A stretch of DNA of 27,661 nt from Spirochaetaceae bacterium. Lineage in GTDB: Bacteria > Spirochaetota > Spirochaetia > SZUA-6 > Bin103. Within the stretch, counting starts at the first letter, position 1. The number at the start of each line of letters is the position of its first letter. The notes under the pieces are model-generated. The model had not been told where the DNA came from, made no database searches, and saw nothing but the letters and a program-made list of their open reading frames with translations. The translations under genes and the position numbers were made by a program. The DNA lies in contig JAPOQV010000189.1 in NCBI GenBank assembly GCA_026710565.1, forward strand, positions 1 to 27,661, written 5' to 3'. Shown here one piece after another: positions 1 through 6,715 of the stretch.

Positions 1-300
1 ATGGTCGGCTTCGATCAGCCCGGACACCTGATCCGCCTGGCGGACGGCCGGCTGCTCTGTACCTACGGGCGCCGCAGCACCCCGTTCGGCCAGCGCGCCT
101 GTCTGTCGGAGGACGAGGGCCGAACCTGGCGCATGGACACCGAGGTCGTGCTTCGCGACGACGGCGCCGGCACGGACCTGGGCTACCCGGCGAGCGCGGA
201 GGTTTCCCCCGGCGAGGTCCTCACGGTCTACTATCAGGTGGACCGGCCCGGCGAGAAGGTGTGCATCAACGCCACCCGGTGGAGCCTGGGCGGTGGCTGA
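1..300 (+). CDS. Sialidase/BNR-repeat protein, C-terminal tail (5' end outside window)
   Basis: This is the last 99 residues of a protein that starts left of the window. The first codon happens to be ATG, but the sequence aligns with internal sequence of the second copy at 4708-5010, so it is not a true start. The Asp-box motif LSEDEGRTW (S-x-D-x-G-x-T-W type) is typical of the beta-propeller blades of sialidases and BNR-repeat glycosidases. The tail then reads SAEVSPGEVL and YYQVDRPGEK and stops normally with TGA. It would be an extracellular or periplasmic sugar hydrolase or binding protein. Because 5'-nucleotidase debris follows with no spacer, this copy may itself belong to a gene relic; the left flank is needed to decide. 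Confidence 0.6.
   Translation: MVGFDQPGHLIRLADGRLLCTYGRRSTPFGQRACLSEDEGRTWRMDTEVVLRDDGAGTDLGYPASAEVSPGEVLTVYYQVDRPGEKVCINATRWSLGGG
161..218 (+). repeat. Direct repeat, copy 1 core (sialidase-like tail)
   Basis: The 58 bases here are identical to 4868-4925. They are the most conserved part of a longer imperfect direct repeat (1-300 against 4708-5010). Both copies encode the same C-terminal blade of a sialidase-like protein. They lie on either side of island A. Confidence 0.85.
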
Positions 301-313
301 GCAGGATCGAGGA

Positions 314-616
314 CGGGACGCGGGGCGGTTCCGGCACGTGTCCAGCCTCAGCGTCGTGTACGATCCCGGCAAGCTGGCCGGCGAGCGGGTCGTCGCTGTG
401 CAGCGTGCTGGCGCGCCGCTGGCGCTCGACGCCACCTTCACGCTCGCCACCAACAACTACCTGGGCCGCGGCGACGGGTATGCCGTGTCCAAGGATAAGG
501 TGCGGCTGGTCGACGCGTACGCCGGCACCCTGATGGCCAGCCAGGTGATCGACGACGTAGCAGCGCAGGGCTCGGTTTCTCCCGTAGTGGTGGGGCGGCT
601 GCATGAGGCCGACTGA
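314..616 (+). pseudogene. 5'-nucleotidase C-terminal domain fragment
   Basis: About 100 codons match the C-terminal end of the intact 5'-nucleotidase-like protein at 17299-18819. Shared strings include AGERVV, DATFTLATN and VDAYAGTLMASQVID, and both end a few residues after a GSV-x-PVV motif. The metallophosphatase domain, the NGGGIR substrate loop and any start region are missing. The reading frame overlaps the end of the sialidase-like tail. I read this as the remnant of a deleted paralogue; the frame itself is still open up to TGA 614-616. Confidence 0.75.
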
Positions 617-874
617 CCGCATGGCTCTCCCGCGGAACTGTTCGATTTCCTTGCCGAGCGGAAGGACAACAACGACCGGGAGTGGTTTCAGGCCAACAAC
701 GTTGCGCGAAATTGCCGTGCCGGTGTGCCGGCACCAGAAATACGGCGCCAAGCGAGAGTCCCAGGGCTTTGGCGAAGAGGGAAGCCTCCGCGCCAAAGCT
801 GCCGCCGGAGATCAGAGCTGGAGGAGGACGCCGCTAAAGAGGCCTTGAAGACGCAGCGAGAGCGTAAACGGTAG
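617..874 (+). pseudogene. Open-frame debris with a DUF2461-like N-terminal scrap
   Basis: This stretch has no supported start, but it stays open in the same frame as the preceding nucleotidase tail, from 617 to TAG 872-874. At 635-700 it encodes a segment ending NNDREWFQANN, which matches the hallmark start of DUF2461 (TIGR02453) proteins (F-L-x-x-L-x-x-NN-x-REWF). Beyond that the similarity is lost, and the last 20 or so codons are a charged helical tail. A perfect 7-bp hairpin (717-734, TGTG loop) has no T tract. It looks like a relic left by rearrangement at the left edge of island A. The DUF2461 assignment rests on one short motif. Confidence 0.45.
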
Positions 875-882
875 GTGGCTAA

Positions 883-1368
883 TCAATCGCCACGGAGTGG
901 ACCGTGGCTATTCGTCAACGCAATGTCGAGTCCCGTCTCGAATTCGCGCTCTCGTCCACGGAGCCAGTGGTCAAGGGTGCGAGCAGTGATGTGTGCGATC
1001 TCCGCACGCAGCGCGCACTCCCAGACGATCGCCACTCGCCAGCCGCCGTCCAGCAGCTCCTGCCGTGTGCGTCGGTCGCGCTCCAGGTTGGCGCGGAACT
1101 TGGCCTGCCAGAACTCACGTCGTGTGTCAGGATCGGTCGTTCGCGGGCAACCGGGATGACGATGCCAGAAACAGCCGTGAACGAAGCAGGCCGCCCGGAA
1201 GCGCGGAAAGACGAGATCCGGCGTCCCGGGGAGGCTCCGAACATGAAGCCGATATCGCAGGCCACGCCCGTGGAGCGCTCGCCGCAAGGACAACTCCGGT
1301 TTCGTATCTCGGACGGGGACGCGCGCCATGATGCGCGAGCGGGTCGCCCGATCCACCGTATCGGGCAT
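883..1368 (-). CDS. vsr: Very short patch repair endonuclease (Vsr), island A
   Basis: Vsr nicks DNA 5' of the T in T:G mismatches that arise when 5-methylcytosine deaminates, starting very-short-patch repair. The 161-residue protein has the family's usual length and order: an N-terminal RSRIMARVPVRDTKPE segment, the LPGTPDLVF strand with the catalytic Asp, FVHGCFWHRH carrying the His pair, and VAIVWECAL near the end. All expected catalytic residues are present. The start is ATG at 1368, directly before the conserved N-terminus. It is divergent from the DUF262-HEPN-methyltransferase operon, whose methyltransferase (3470-4534) is its natural partner. A 5-bp inverted repeat at 1385-1399 lies just upstream and could be an operator; that is weak. 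Confidence 0.93.
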   Translation of the reverse strand: MPDTVDRATRSRIMARVPVRDTKPELSLRRALHGRGLRYRLHVRSLPGTPDLVFPRFRAACFVHGCFWHRHPGCPRTTDPDTRREFWQAKFRANLERDRRTRQELLDGGWRVAIVWECALRAEIAHITARTLDHWLRGREREFETGLDIALTNSHGPLRGD

Positions 1369-1674
1369 CGTCAGTCGTGCACAACGCCGAAGTGCGGCGA
1401 TTGAGAGCGGATTCCGCCCGGTGAGCGCGGGACGGGCGCAGATTCAAGGGCAGGTGCAGTCTGAGCCATCTCTCCGGTGGACTCGTGTCGCGGGGTACTC
1501 GCTGACAGGGGATTCCACCATGCCGGTATGGCCCCGGTCCACTGCCGGCGACGTGGGCCACTCGCAGTCGGACTGGGTCTCCGTGTCCGCCATCCGCAGG
1601 GCGTCGCCCTCTTTACACCTTCCGCCGGAGCATGGTCTATATGGTGCTCAACCGCCAAGAGCGAGGTGAGATCA
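1369..1674. other. Divergent intergenic region between vsr and the DUF262 operon
   Basis: These 306 bases lie between two divergently transcribed genes, so they should hold promoters for both. Open frames run through them in several directions, but I recognise no protein in any. I can point to one candidate promoter (1612-1641, plus strand) and one small inverted repeat, CGCCG-aagtg-CGGCG, at 1385-1399 near the vsr start. No clear minus-strand promoter is visible. Confidence 0.5.
1612..1641 (+). promoter_or_regulatory. Candidate sigma-70-type promoter for the DUF262-HEPN-dcm operon
   Basis: TTTACA at 1612-1617 matches the -35 consensus at five of six positions. About 18 bases later comes the AT-rich run TCTATAT (from 1636), the only AT-rich patch near the gene and the likely -10. 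Transcription would begin near 1650, some 25 bases before the ATG at 1675. Confidence 0.4.
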
Positions 1675-2763
1675 ATGGCAGCGCGCGTTCGACGACAGCA
1701 TTCGGCCCAGGTGAAGGACGCCGCGGAAGAGGCGATTCGGAACCTCGAGCTCAGCGTTCGGTTCATCGTTACCGACTACACCGTCGAGTTCGTCGCGGAA
1801 AAGGTTCGTTTGAAGGAGTACTATGTCCCCGAGTACCAGCGTGAGATGGTCTGGGACGAAATCGTACAATCACGTTTCATAGAATCGGTCCTGATCGGAC
1901 TTCCGATTCCATTCGTGTTTCTTTGGCAGGACGAAGACGGCCGCATGGAAATCGTGGATGGATCCCAGCGGATGCGGACGCTGCGCCGGTTCATGGACAA
2001 TCAACTGAAGTTGACGAAGCTCGAATTGCTTCCGGAGACGAACGACTTCCATTATCGGGACTTGTCTGAGGCGCGACAGCGGAAGTTCAACGCACGTACC
2101 TTGCGCGGAATCGTGTTGGAGAACGCCACGACCACCGCCACACGGACCGAGATGTTCGCTCGTATCAACACCGGCGGGCGATCCGCGAACGACGCGGAAG
2201 TTCGCAGAGGATCGCTTCCCGGAGTCTTCACCGATCTCGTGATCGAGTGTGCACAATACGATCCATTCGTCAGGCTCACCCCGATCTCCGAGAGACTTAT
2301 CAACGGGAGAGAGCGTGAGGAACTCGTCGTTCGCTTCTTCTGCTTTCTGGAAACCTACGACGCAGTCCGCTGCGATCTCCCCACATGGAGGGATCGGCCC
2401 AGAGAGTACATCTTCGAGTTCGTCGAGACCACGAATCGCAACGCACGGGACGACCCGCACATCATCGAGAGACTCAGGGACGAGTTTCGACGTATGGTGG
2501 AGTTCGTCGGCGCGGCGTTTCCACACGGTTTTCGAAAGACTCCCAGTGCAATACAAGTCCCCCGCGCTCGCTATGAAGCGATCGCCGTCGGGGCCGGGCT
2601 TGCACTCAGGGAGCGCGCCGCTCTGTTGGACGCGCCGATCCAAACGGTCGACTGGGCAGCCGATCCCGAATTCCTGAAGGTGACTACCTCCGATGCCGCG
2701 AACGTCCGTTCGAAGGTCGTCGGCCGGATCGAATTCGTCAGACGGAGACTCGTCCGGACGTGA
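1675..2763 (+). CDS. DUF262 (GmrS-like) domain protein, island A
   Basis: DUF262 is the ParB/sulfiredoxin-fold, nucleotide-hydrolysing domain found in GmrSD-type restriction enzymes and related defence proteins. In this 362-residue protein the hallmarks run in order: VPEYQREMVW (51-60), a hydrophobic helix SVLIGLPIPFVFLW (71-84), the VDGSQR signature (94-99, usually DGQQR) and FARINTGGRS (161-170). The C-terminal half is helical, and I see no DUF1524 HNH nuclease, so it lacks the GmrD half. I chose ATG 1675 over the longer open frame because GAGGTGAG sits four bases upstream and family members begin near here. It overlaps the HEPN gene by four bases. The effector nuclease of this system is probably the HEPN neighbour. 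Confidence 0.88.
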   Translation: MAARVRRQHSAQVKDAAEEAIRNLELSVRFIVTDYTVEFVAEKVRLKEYYVPEYQREMVWDEIVQSRFIESVLIGLPIPFVFLWQDEDGRMEIVDGSQRMRTLRRFMDNQLKLTKLELLPETNDFHYRDLSEARQRKFNARTLRGIVLENATTTATRTEMFARINTGGRSANDAEVRRGSLPGVFTDLVIECAQYDPFVRLTPISERLINGREREELVVRFFCFLETYDAVRCDLPTWRDRPREYIFEFVETTNRNARDDPHIIERLRDEFRRMVEFVGAAFPHGFRKTPSAIQVPRARYEAIAVGAGLALRERAALLDAPIQTVDWAADPEFLKVTTSDAANVRSKVVGRIEFVRRRLVRT

Positions 2764-3470
2764 GAGCGCACGAGGAGCTGCTCTCGAGCCGGGCGGAGGA
2801 GATCGAGTCGCATCTATCGCTGATCAGGGAGTTGACGGCGGCGGCGATCGCGCGACAGGGGATCGCGAACCTGCAACGGGTGGAGATGGAGCACGTCGAC
2901 GTGCTCAAGAGCGGATTCCTCGTCCATCTCTACAACGTCGTGGAAGCTGTCATGACGAAGATCCTCGAAGAAGTCGCCGCCGACGTGATCCGGTATCCTC
3001 CGGCCAAGTGGTCAAGTTCGGTCCGCACCGAGTGGGTTCGGACTCGCGCGGGCGTCGAACGAGGGATCGAGTCGCACCAGCGGCTGTCGAGGACGGTGGA
3101 GATCGTGGACGAAGCCATAGCGGGAGCGGTCAACGTCGCGTTCCGCGTCAGGTACGAGAGGAACTGGTCCGACAGCGAGATCACGACGGTTTCCGAGCGG
3201 CTGGGCTGCTCTCTACAGGTCACGCCTGACGTGGTTCGGCGAGCCTGCGACGAGCGATTCCAGGACGATCTCGCCCCGATGAAGTACATTCGCCACAAGC
3301 GGAACTCGCTCGCCCACGGGAACGAGACCTTTCGCGAAGGTGCGCGTCAACTGGGCTCCCGGGATCTCCAAAGACTGCGTCGTGCGGTAGTCGAGTACAT
3401 GGAGTCCGTGTCGGCGTCGTTCACCGGTTATCTCGAAGGGAAGTCGTTTCTCCAGGAGAACGCAGCCTGA
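2760..3470 (+). CDS. HEPN domain protein, MAE_28990/MAE_18760-like
   Basis: HEPN proteins are helical, often metal-independent RNases used as toxins or abortive-infection effectors. This 236-residue, mostly helical protein has a central LVHLYNVVEAVMTKIL-type helix (near 54-69) and a C-terminal RHKRNSLAHG segment, where R181-x4-H186 is the HEPN catalytic signature. The architecture and its position between DUF262 and a cytosine methyltransferase match the HEPN family named after MAE_28990/MAE_18760; this assignment is from memory of the family. The start is GTG 2760, inside the DUF262 stop (GTGA overlap), and the stop overlaps the methyltransferase ATG by one base, so the three genes are translationally coupled. 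Activity as an RNase is inferred. Confidence 0.75.
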   Translation: MRAHEELLSSRAEEIESHLSLIRELTAAAIARQGIANLQRVEMEHVDVLKSGFLVHLYNVVEAVMTKILEEVAADVIRYPPAKWSSSVRTEWVRTRAGVERGIESHQRLSRTVEIVDEAIAGAVNVAFRVRYERNWSDSEITTVSERLGCSLQVTPDVVRRACDERFQDDLAPMKYIRHKRNSLAHGNETFREGARQLGSRDLQRLRRAVVEYMESVSASFTGYLEGKSFLQENAA

Positions 3471-4534
3471 TGAGCAAGCCGGCGGCGAGACAGATCACTG
3501 CGATCGATCTCTTCTGCGGCGTGGGGGGCCTCACTCAGGGCTTCCGGCGGGCCGGCATAGACGTGGTCATGGGCGTGGATCTCGATCCCGCATGCCGGTA
3601 CGCGTTTGAGGCCAACAACGCGGCCACGTTCGTCAACGCCGACGTCATGCAGCTTCCGGCGGAAGATCTCGCAGCGGCGTTCGCGGCCACCGAGAGTGTT
3701 TCGCTTCTCGCGGGCTGTGCGCCGTGTCAGCCGTTCTCGACCTACTCCCGCAGTGCGAAACGGGAGCGAGGGGGAGGCTCAAGAGGTGACCGCTCCGACG
3801 ATTGGGTGTTGCTGCGCAGGTTCGGCGAATTAGTCGGCGATCTCAAGCCGGATCTCGTCACGATGGAGAACGTTCCTCCTCTGCGTGATCAACAAGCGTT
3901 TCGCGAGTTCGTCGACGGCCTCAGAGGATACCACGTCGCCCATGCGGTCGTCGACGGTCGGATGATCGGGTTGCCTCAGACTCGGAAGAGGCTGGTGCTC
4001 GTCGGCTCGACGCTCGGACCGATCGCGCTGCCCGCTCCCCACGGTATCCCGAATACGGTCCGGGCGACGATCGAGAGCCTGCCGTCACTGGAGGCCGGTG
4101 GCGTCGATCCTTGCGACGCGTTGCATACGGCAAGCCGGCTCAGCGCGCTGAACCTTGAACGGATCAGGGCATCGAATCCCGGGGGGACGTGGCGTGACTG
4201 GCCCGAGCGATTGCGCGCGAAGTGCCACACCAGGGCGAGCGGCTCGACCTATCCTTCGGTCTATGGGCGGATGACGTGGGACGCTCCGAGCCCGACGATC
4301 ACCACGCAGTGTTTCGGCTACGGTAACGGCCGCTTTGGCCATCCCAAGGCGAATCGTGCCATCAGCTTGCGAGAGGCGGCCATGCTCCAGGGCTTCCCTC
4401 GCGACTATCGTTTCCTTCGTCCGCGGGAGCGGGCGAGCTTCGCCACGATGGGGCGTCTCATCGGAAACGCCGTGCCGGTTCCGCTCGGAGAGTACATCGG
4501 CCGAGTGCTCGTCGAGCATGTGTCGACCGCGTAA
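3470..4534 (+). CDS. dcm: DNA (cytosine-5-)-methyltransferase, island A
   Basis: This enzyme transfers a methyl group from S-adenosylmethionine to C5 of cytosine in a specific site. The 354-residue protein carries the m5C motifs in order: I, AIDLFCGVGG (11-20); IV, GCAPCQPFS with catalytic Cys86; VI, MENV (Glu133); VIII, QTRKRLVLVG; the STYPSVYGRM...TITT target-recognition edge; IX, REAAMLQGFP; X, IGNAVPVPLG. Nothing essential is missing. ATG 3470 overlaps the HEPN stop. With the divergent vsr it forms a methylate-and-repair pair, and it probably protects self DNA from whatever DUF262/HEPN act on. The recognition sequence cannot be read from the protein. Confidence 0.94.
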   Translation: MSKPAARQITAIDLFCGVGGLTQGFRRAGIDVVMGVDLDPACRYAFEANNAATFVNADVMQLPAEDLAAAFAATESVSLLAGCAPCQPFSTYSRSAKRERGGGSRGDRSDDWVLLRRFGELVGDLKPDLVTMENVPPLRDQQAFREFVDGLRGYHVAHAVVDGRMIGLPQTRKRLVLVGSTLGPIALPAPHGIPNTVRATIESLPSLEAGGVDPCDALHTASRLSALNLERIRASNPGGTWRDWPERLRAKCHTRASGSTYPSVYGRMTWDAPSPTITTQCFGYGNGRFGHPKANRAISLREAAMLQGFPRDYRFLRPRERASFATMGRLIGNAVPVPLGEYIGRVLVEHVSTA

Positions 4535-4593
4535 GCCAATGCAGTCGCCCGCTGCGCTCCCGATGGTAACTCGGCGCCGACCTTGCATAATGG

Positions 4594-5010
4594 GTGGCCG
4601 GCGGGGAGCTGCTGGTCATCCTCCTCACGGACAACGGGGCGGCCGGGATCCACTCCTGACGCTCGACCGACGGCGAGCGCACCTGGTCGACGCCGGAGCC
4701 GACCGGGATGGACGGGCACAATCAGCCCGGACACGTGGTCCGGCTGGCGGACGGACGGCGGCTGTGCATCTACGGGCGGCGGATCCCGCCGTTCGGCCAG
4801 CGCGCGTTCTGTCGGAGGACGAGGGCCGGACCTGGCGCATGGATACCGAGGTCGTGCTGCCGTGACAACGGCGCCGGCACGGACCTGGGCTACCCGGCGA
4901 GCGCGGAGGTTTCCCCCGGCGAGGTGCTGTCGGTCTACTATCAGGTGGACCGCCCCGGCGAGAAGGTGAGCATCAACGCCACCCGCTGGATCCTGGGCGG
5001 ATCCGAATAG
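4594..5010 (+). pseudogene. Second sialidase-like tail, frameshifted
   Basis: This is a degraded homologue of the tail at 1-300, extended further upstream. The main frame starts with ELLVILLTDNG, is broken by an in-frame TGA at about 4657-4659, resumes with the Asp box STDGERTW, and continues through QPGHVVRLADG. It then shifts frame after PPFGQRA: LSEDEGRTW appears in the +1 frame, and the original frame returns at DNGAGTDLGYP. It ends with TAG 5008-5010, immediately before the ribosome-binding site of the M19 gene. At least one stop and two frameshifts make a functional product unlikely. Confidence 0.8.
4868..4925 (+). repeat. Direct repeat, copy 2 core (sialidase-like tail)
   Basis: The 58 bases are identical to 161-218. 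The identity continues imperfectly to the end of the pseudogene at 5010 and back to 4708. Together the two copies bracket the 883-4534 defence island with the same orientation. Confidence 0.85.
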
Positions 5011-5020
5011 AGAGGCACCC

Positions 5021-6145
5021 ATGGACCGACCCTTCGTGATCGATCTGCACCTGGACCTGGCGTGGGACGCCCTGTTCTGGAACCGCGACCTGACGCTCGA
5101 CGTCGCCGCCATGCGCGCGCTGGAGGAGGCCGAGCCGCCGCAGGTCTCGCCCGAGATCAACACCGGCATCTGCACCGTGACCGTTCCCGAGCTCCGCCGG
5201 GGCCGGGTCGGGCTGGTGCTCTCCACCATCATGTCGCGCATCCAGTCGCGCGAAGGCCACATGCGCGACGGCATGCGCACGCAGGAGCAGGCCATGGCGG
5301 TCGGCCGCGGACACTTGGCCTACTACCGGACGCTGCACAAGCGGGGGCTGTTCAAACCGGTCCTGGGCGTCGCCGACCTGGACGAGGCGCTCTCCACCTG
5401 GAGCGATACGGACGACGAGGCCGCGGCCGCGGCTCCCATCTACCACCTGCTCTCCATGGAGAGCGCCGACCCGATCGAGAACCCCGACGACGTGGCCTTC
5501 TGGTGGGACGCCGGCCTGCGCGTCGTCGGCCCGGCCCACTTCGGCGACAACACCTACATCCACGGGACCGGCACCGAGGGCGGCCTCAAGCCGCCCGCCG
5601 CCGATCTCTACCGCGCCATGCGCTCTGCCGGCATGATCCTGGACATCACCCACATGGCCGACCAGGCGGTGTGGGAGTCGTTCGAGCTCTGGGACGGTCC
5701 CGTGATGGCGTCGCACTGCACCTGCCGCGCGCTGGTGCCGGGGCAGCGCCACCTGCACGACGACATGATCAGGGAGCTGGTGCGCCGCGGCGGCATCATC
5801 GGCTTGGTGTTCTGCCAGTCCTTCATCGATCCCGAGATCGACTGGGAGAACCGGCGCCGTATGCACGAGTCCGGCTGGGAGCCCAAGTACGCGATGGACG
5901 GCCTGCTGCCGCACGTGGAGCGCATCGCCGACCTGGCCGGCGGCACGATCGCCAACGTCGCCATCGGCACCGACATGGACGGCGGCTTCGGGGCGGAGCT
6001 CACGCCGACCGACGTCGACACGATCGCCGACGTCGGCGGCTTCGGGCAGGTCCTGCGCACGGCGGGATACGGCCGGGAGGACGCCGAGGCGGTCCTGCAC
6101 GGCAACGCGCTGCGCTTCTTTCGCGAGTCGTGGACGCATCTGTAG
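5021..6145 (+). CDS. Membrane dipeptidase (peptidase family M19)
   Basis: M19 enzymes are binuclear-zinc TIM-barrel dipeptidases that hydrolyse dipeptides, including ones with D-residues, and some beta-lactam-like amides. The 374-residue protein shows the metal ligands in order: H10-x-D12 in DLHLD, the bridging Glu147 in LLSMESAD, His211 in DITHMAD, His232 in MASHCTC and Asp318 in GTDMDGG. I see no signal peptide or lipid anchor, so it is probably cytoplasmic. ATG 5021 follows AGAGG by five bases. It is followed by island B in the same direction after about 100 bases. Its codon usage is the GC-rich host type, so it marks host DNA between the two islands. Confidence 0.92.
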   Translation: MDRPFVIDLHLDLAWDALFWNRDLTLDVAAMRALEEAEPPQVSPEINTGICTVTVPELRRGRVGLVLSTIMSRIQSREGHMRDGMRTQEQAMAVGRGHLAYYRTLHKRGLFKPVLGVADLDEALSTWSDTDDEAAAAAPIYHLLSMESADPIENPDDVAFWWDAGLRVVGPAHFGDNTYIHGTGTEGGLKPPAADLYRAMRSAGMILDITHMADQAVWESFELWDGPVMASHCTCRALVPGQRHLHDDMIRELVRRGGIIGLVFCQSFIDPEIDWENRRRMHESGWEPKYAMDGLLPHVERIADLAGGTIANVAIGTDMDGGFGAELTPTDVDTIADVGGFGQVLRTAGYGREDAEAVLHGNALRFFRESWTHL

Positions 6146-6229
6146 GGCAGTGGGGGCCTACGCAATCGTCCCAGAGTGCCCTCCAGTCTGACAGGCGTCA
6201 GCCGCATTGAATCAGCTCTGAGTGGGGGG

Positions 6230-6258
6230 TTGATCCGATCTAGGGACTCGTGTATGAA
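6230..6258 (+). promoter_or_regulatory. Candidate promoter at the head of island B
   Basis: TTGATC (6230-6235) and TATGAA (6253-6258) are spaced by 17 bases, each matching the sigma-70 consensus at four of six positions. The -10 hexamer overlaps ATG 6254. If this promoter is real, the first usable start would be GTG 6269 and the mRNA would be nearly leaderless. Confidence 0.4.
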
Positions 6259-6715
6259 ATCCCGCCATGTGAACGAGTTGAAGCGCCATCGGCCTGCAGC
6301 CGCCCTGATTACGGACGACAAGACTTCTCGCCGGCTGAGTCGTGTGCCGAAGGCAGCGACCAGCCCCGAACAGGCTGGCGCCGGGTTGCTGGATCGCAAC
6401 CACATTGAGTACGCCCGCGACAACAAGGACCTTCCCGGAAATCCCGACTTCGCAGACCGTAGAAGGCGCTGGGCGATTTTCGTCAACGGCTGCTTCTGGC
6501 ATCATCACTCCGGTTGCCCACGAGCGACGGTACCCAAGAGGAACACGCAGTTCTGGCTCGACAAGTTTGAGGCCAACCGGAAGCGCGACGAACGGGCCGT
6601 TGTTGCTCTCAAGGAAGGAGGATTCGACGTGCACGTTCTATGGGAGTGCGAGATAGCTTCGGCGGAGCACCATCTTGCGCTGCGCCGGCTGACATGCGGT
6701 TCCGCCGATGACTGA
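6254..6715 (+). CDS. Vsr-like DNA mismatch endonuclease, island B
   Basis: This second, diverged Vsr-family protein has 153 residues from ATG 6254. The core is clear: LPGNPDFADRRRR with the catalytic Asp, FVNGCFWHHHSGC, then NTQFWLDKFEANRKRDER and HVLWECEI. In E. coli Vsr the segment reads T-H-G-C-F-W-H; here Asn takes the place of the first His (His64), while the second His is kept. The N-terminal RLSRVPKAATSPEQ replaces the usual RSRxMSxIRxxxTKPE. The open frame extends to 6176, but the family length favours 6254 (or GTG 6269). The stop overlaps the GHKL gene by eight bases, so it is part of the operon rather than a stand-alone repair gene. Confidence 0.85.
   Translation: MKSRHVNELKRHRPAAALITDDKTSRRLSRVPKAATSPEQAGAGLLDRNHIEYARDNKDLPGNPDFADRRRRWAIFVNGCFWHHHSGCPRATVPKRNTQFWLDKFEANRKRDERAVVALKEGGFDVHVLWECEIASAEHHLALRRLTCGSADD

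Noticed and set aside
717..734. Hairpin as a transcription terminator
   Set aside because: A perfect 7-bp stem, but no T tract, and it lies inside gene debris rather than after a functional gene.
1477..1674. N-terminal extension of the DUF262 frame
   Set aside because: No homology and no ribosome-binding site; GAGGTGAG sits correctly before ATG 1675, and the extension would cover the likely promoter.
1675..3470. A complete GmrSD type IV restriction enzyme
   Set aside because: No DUF1524 HNH domain follows DUF262 in the same or the next gene; the next gene is HEPN.
4973..6139. Long minus-strand open frame opposite the M19 gene
   Set aside because: It is the antisense shadow of a GC-rich gene; the translation is His/Arg/Val/Gly-rich with no recognisable motif, while the plus strand has a complete M19 metal site.
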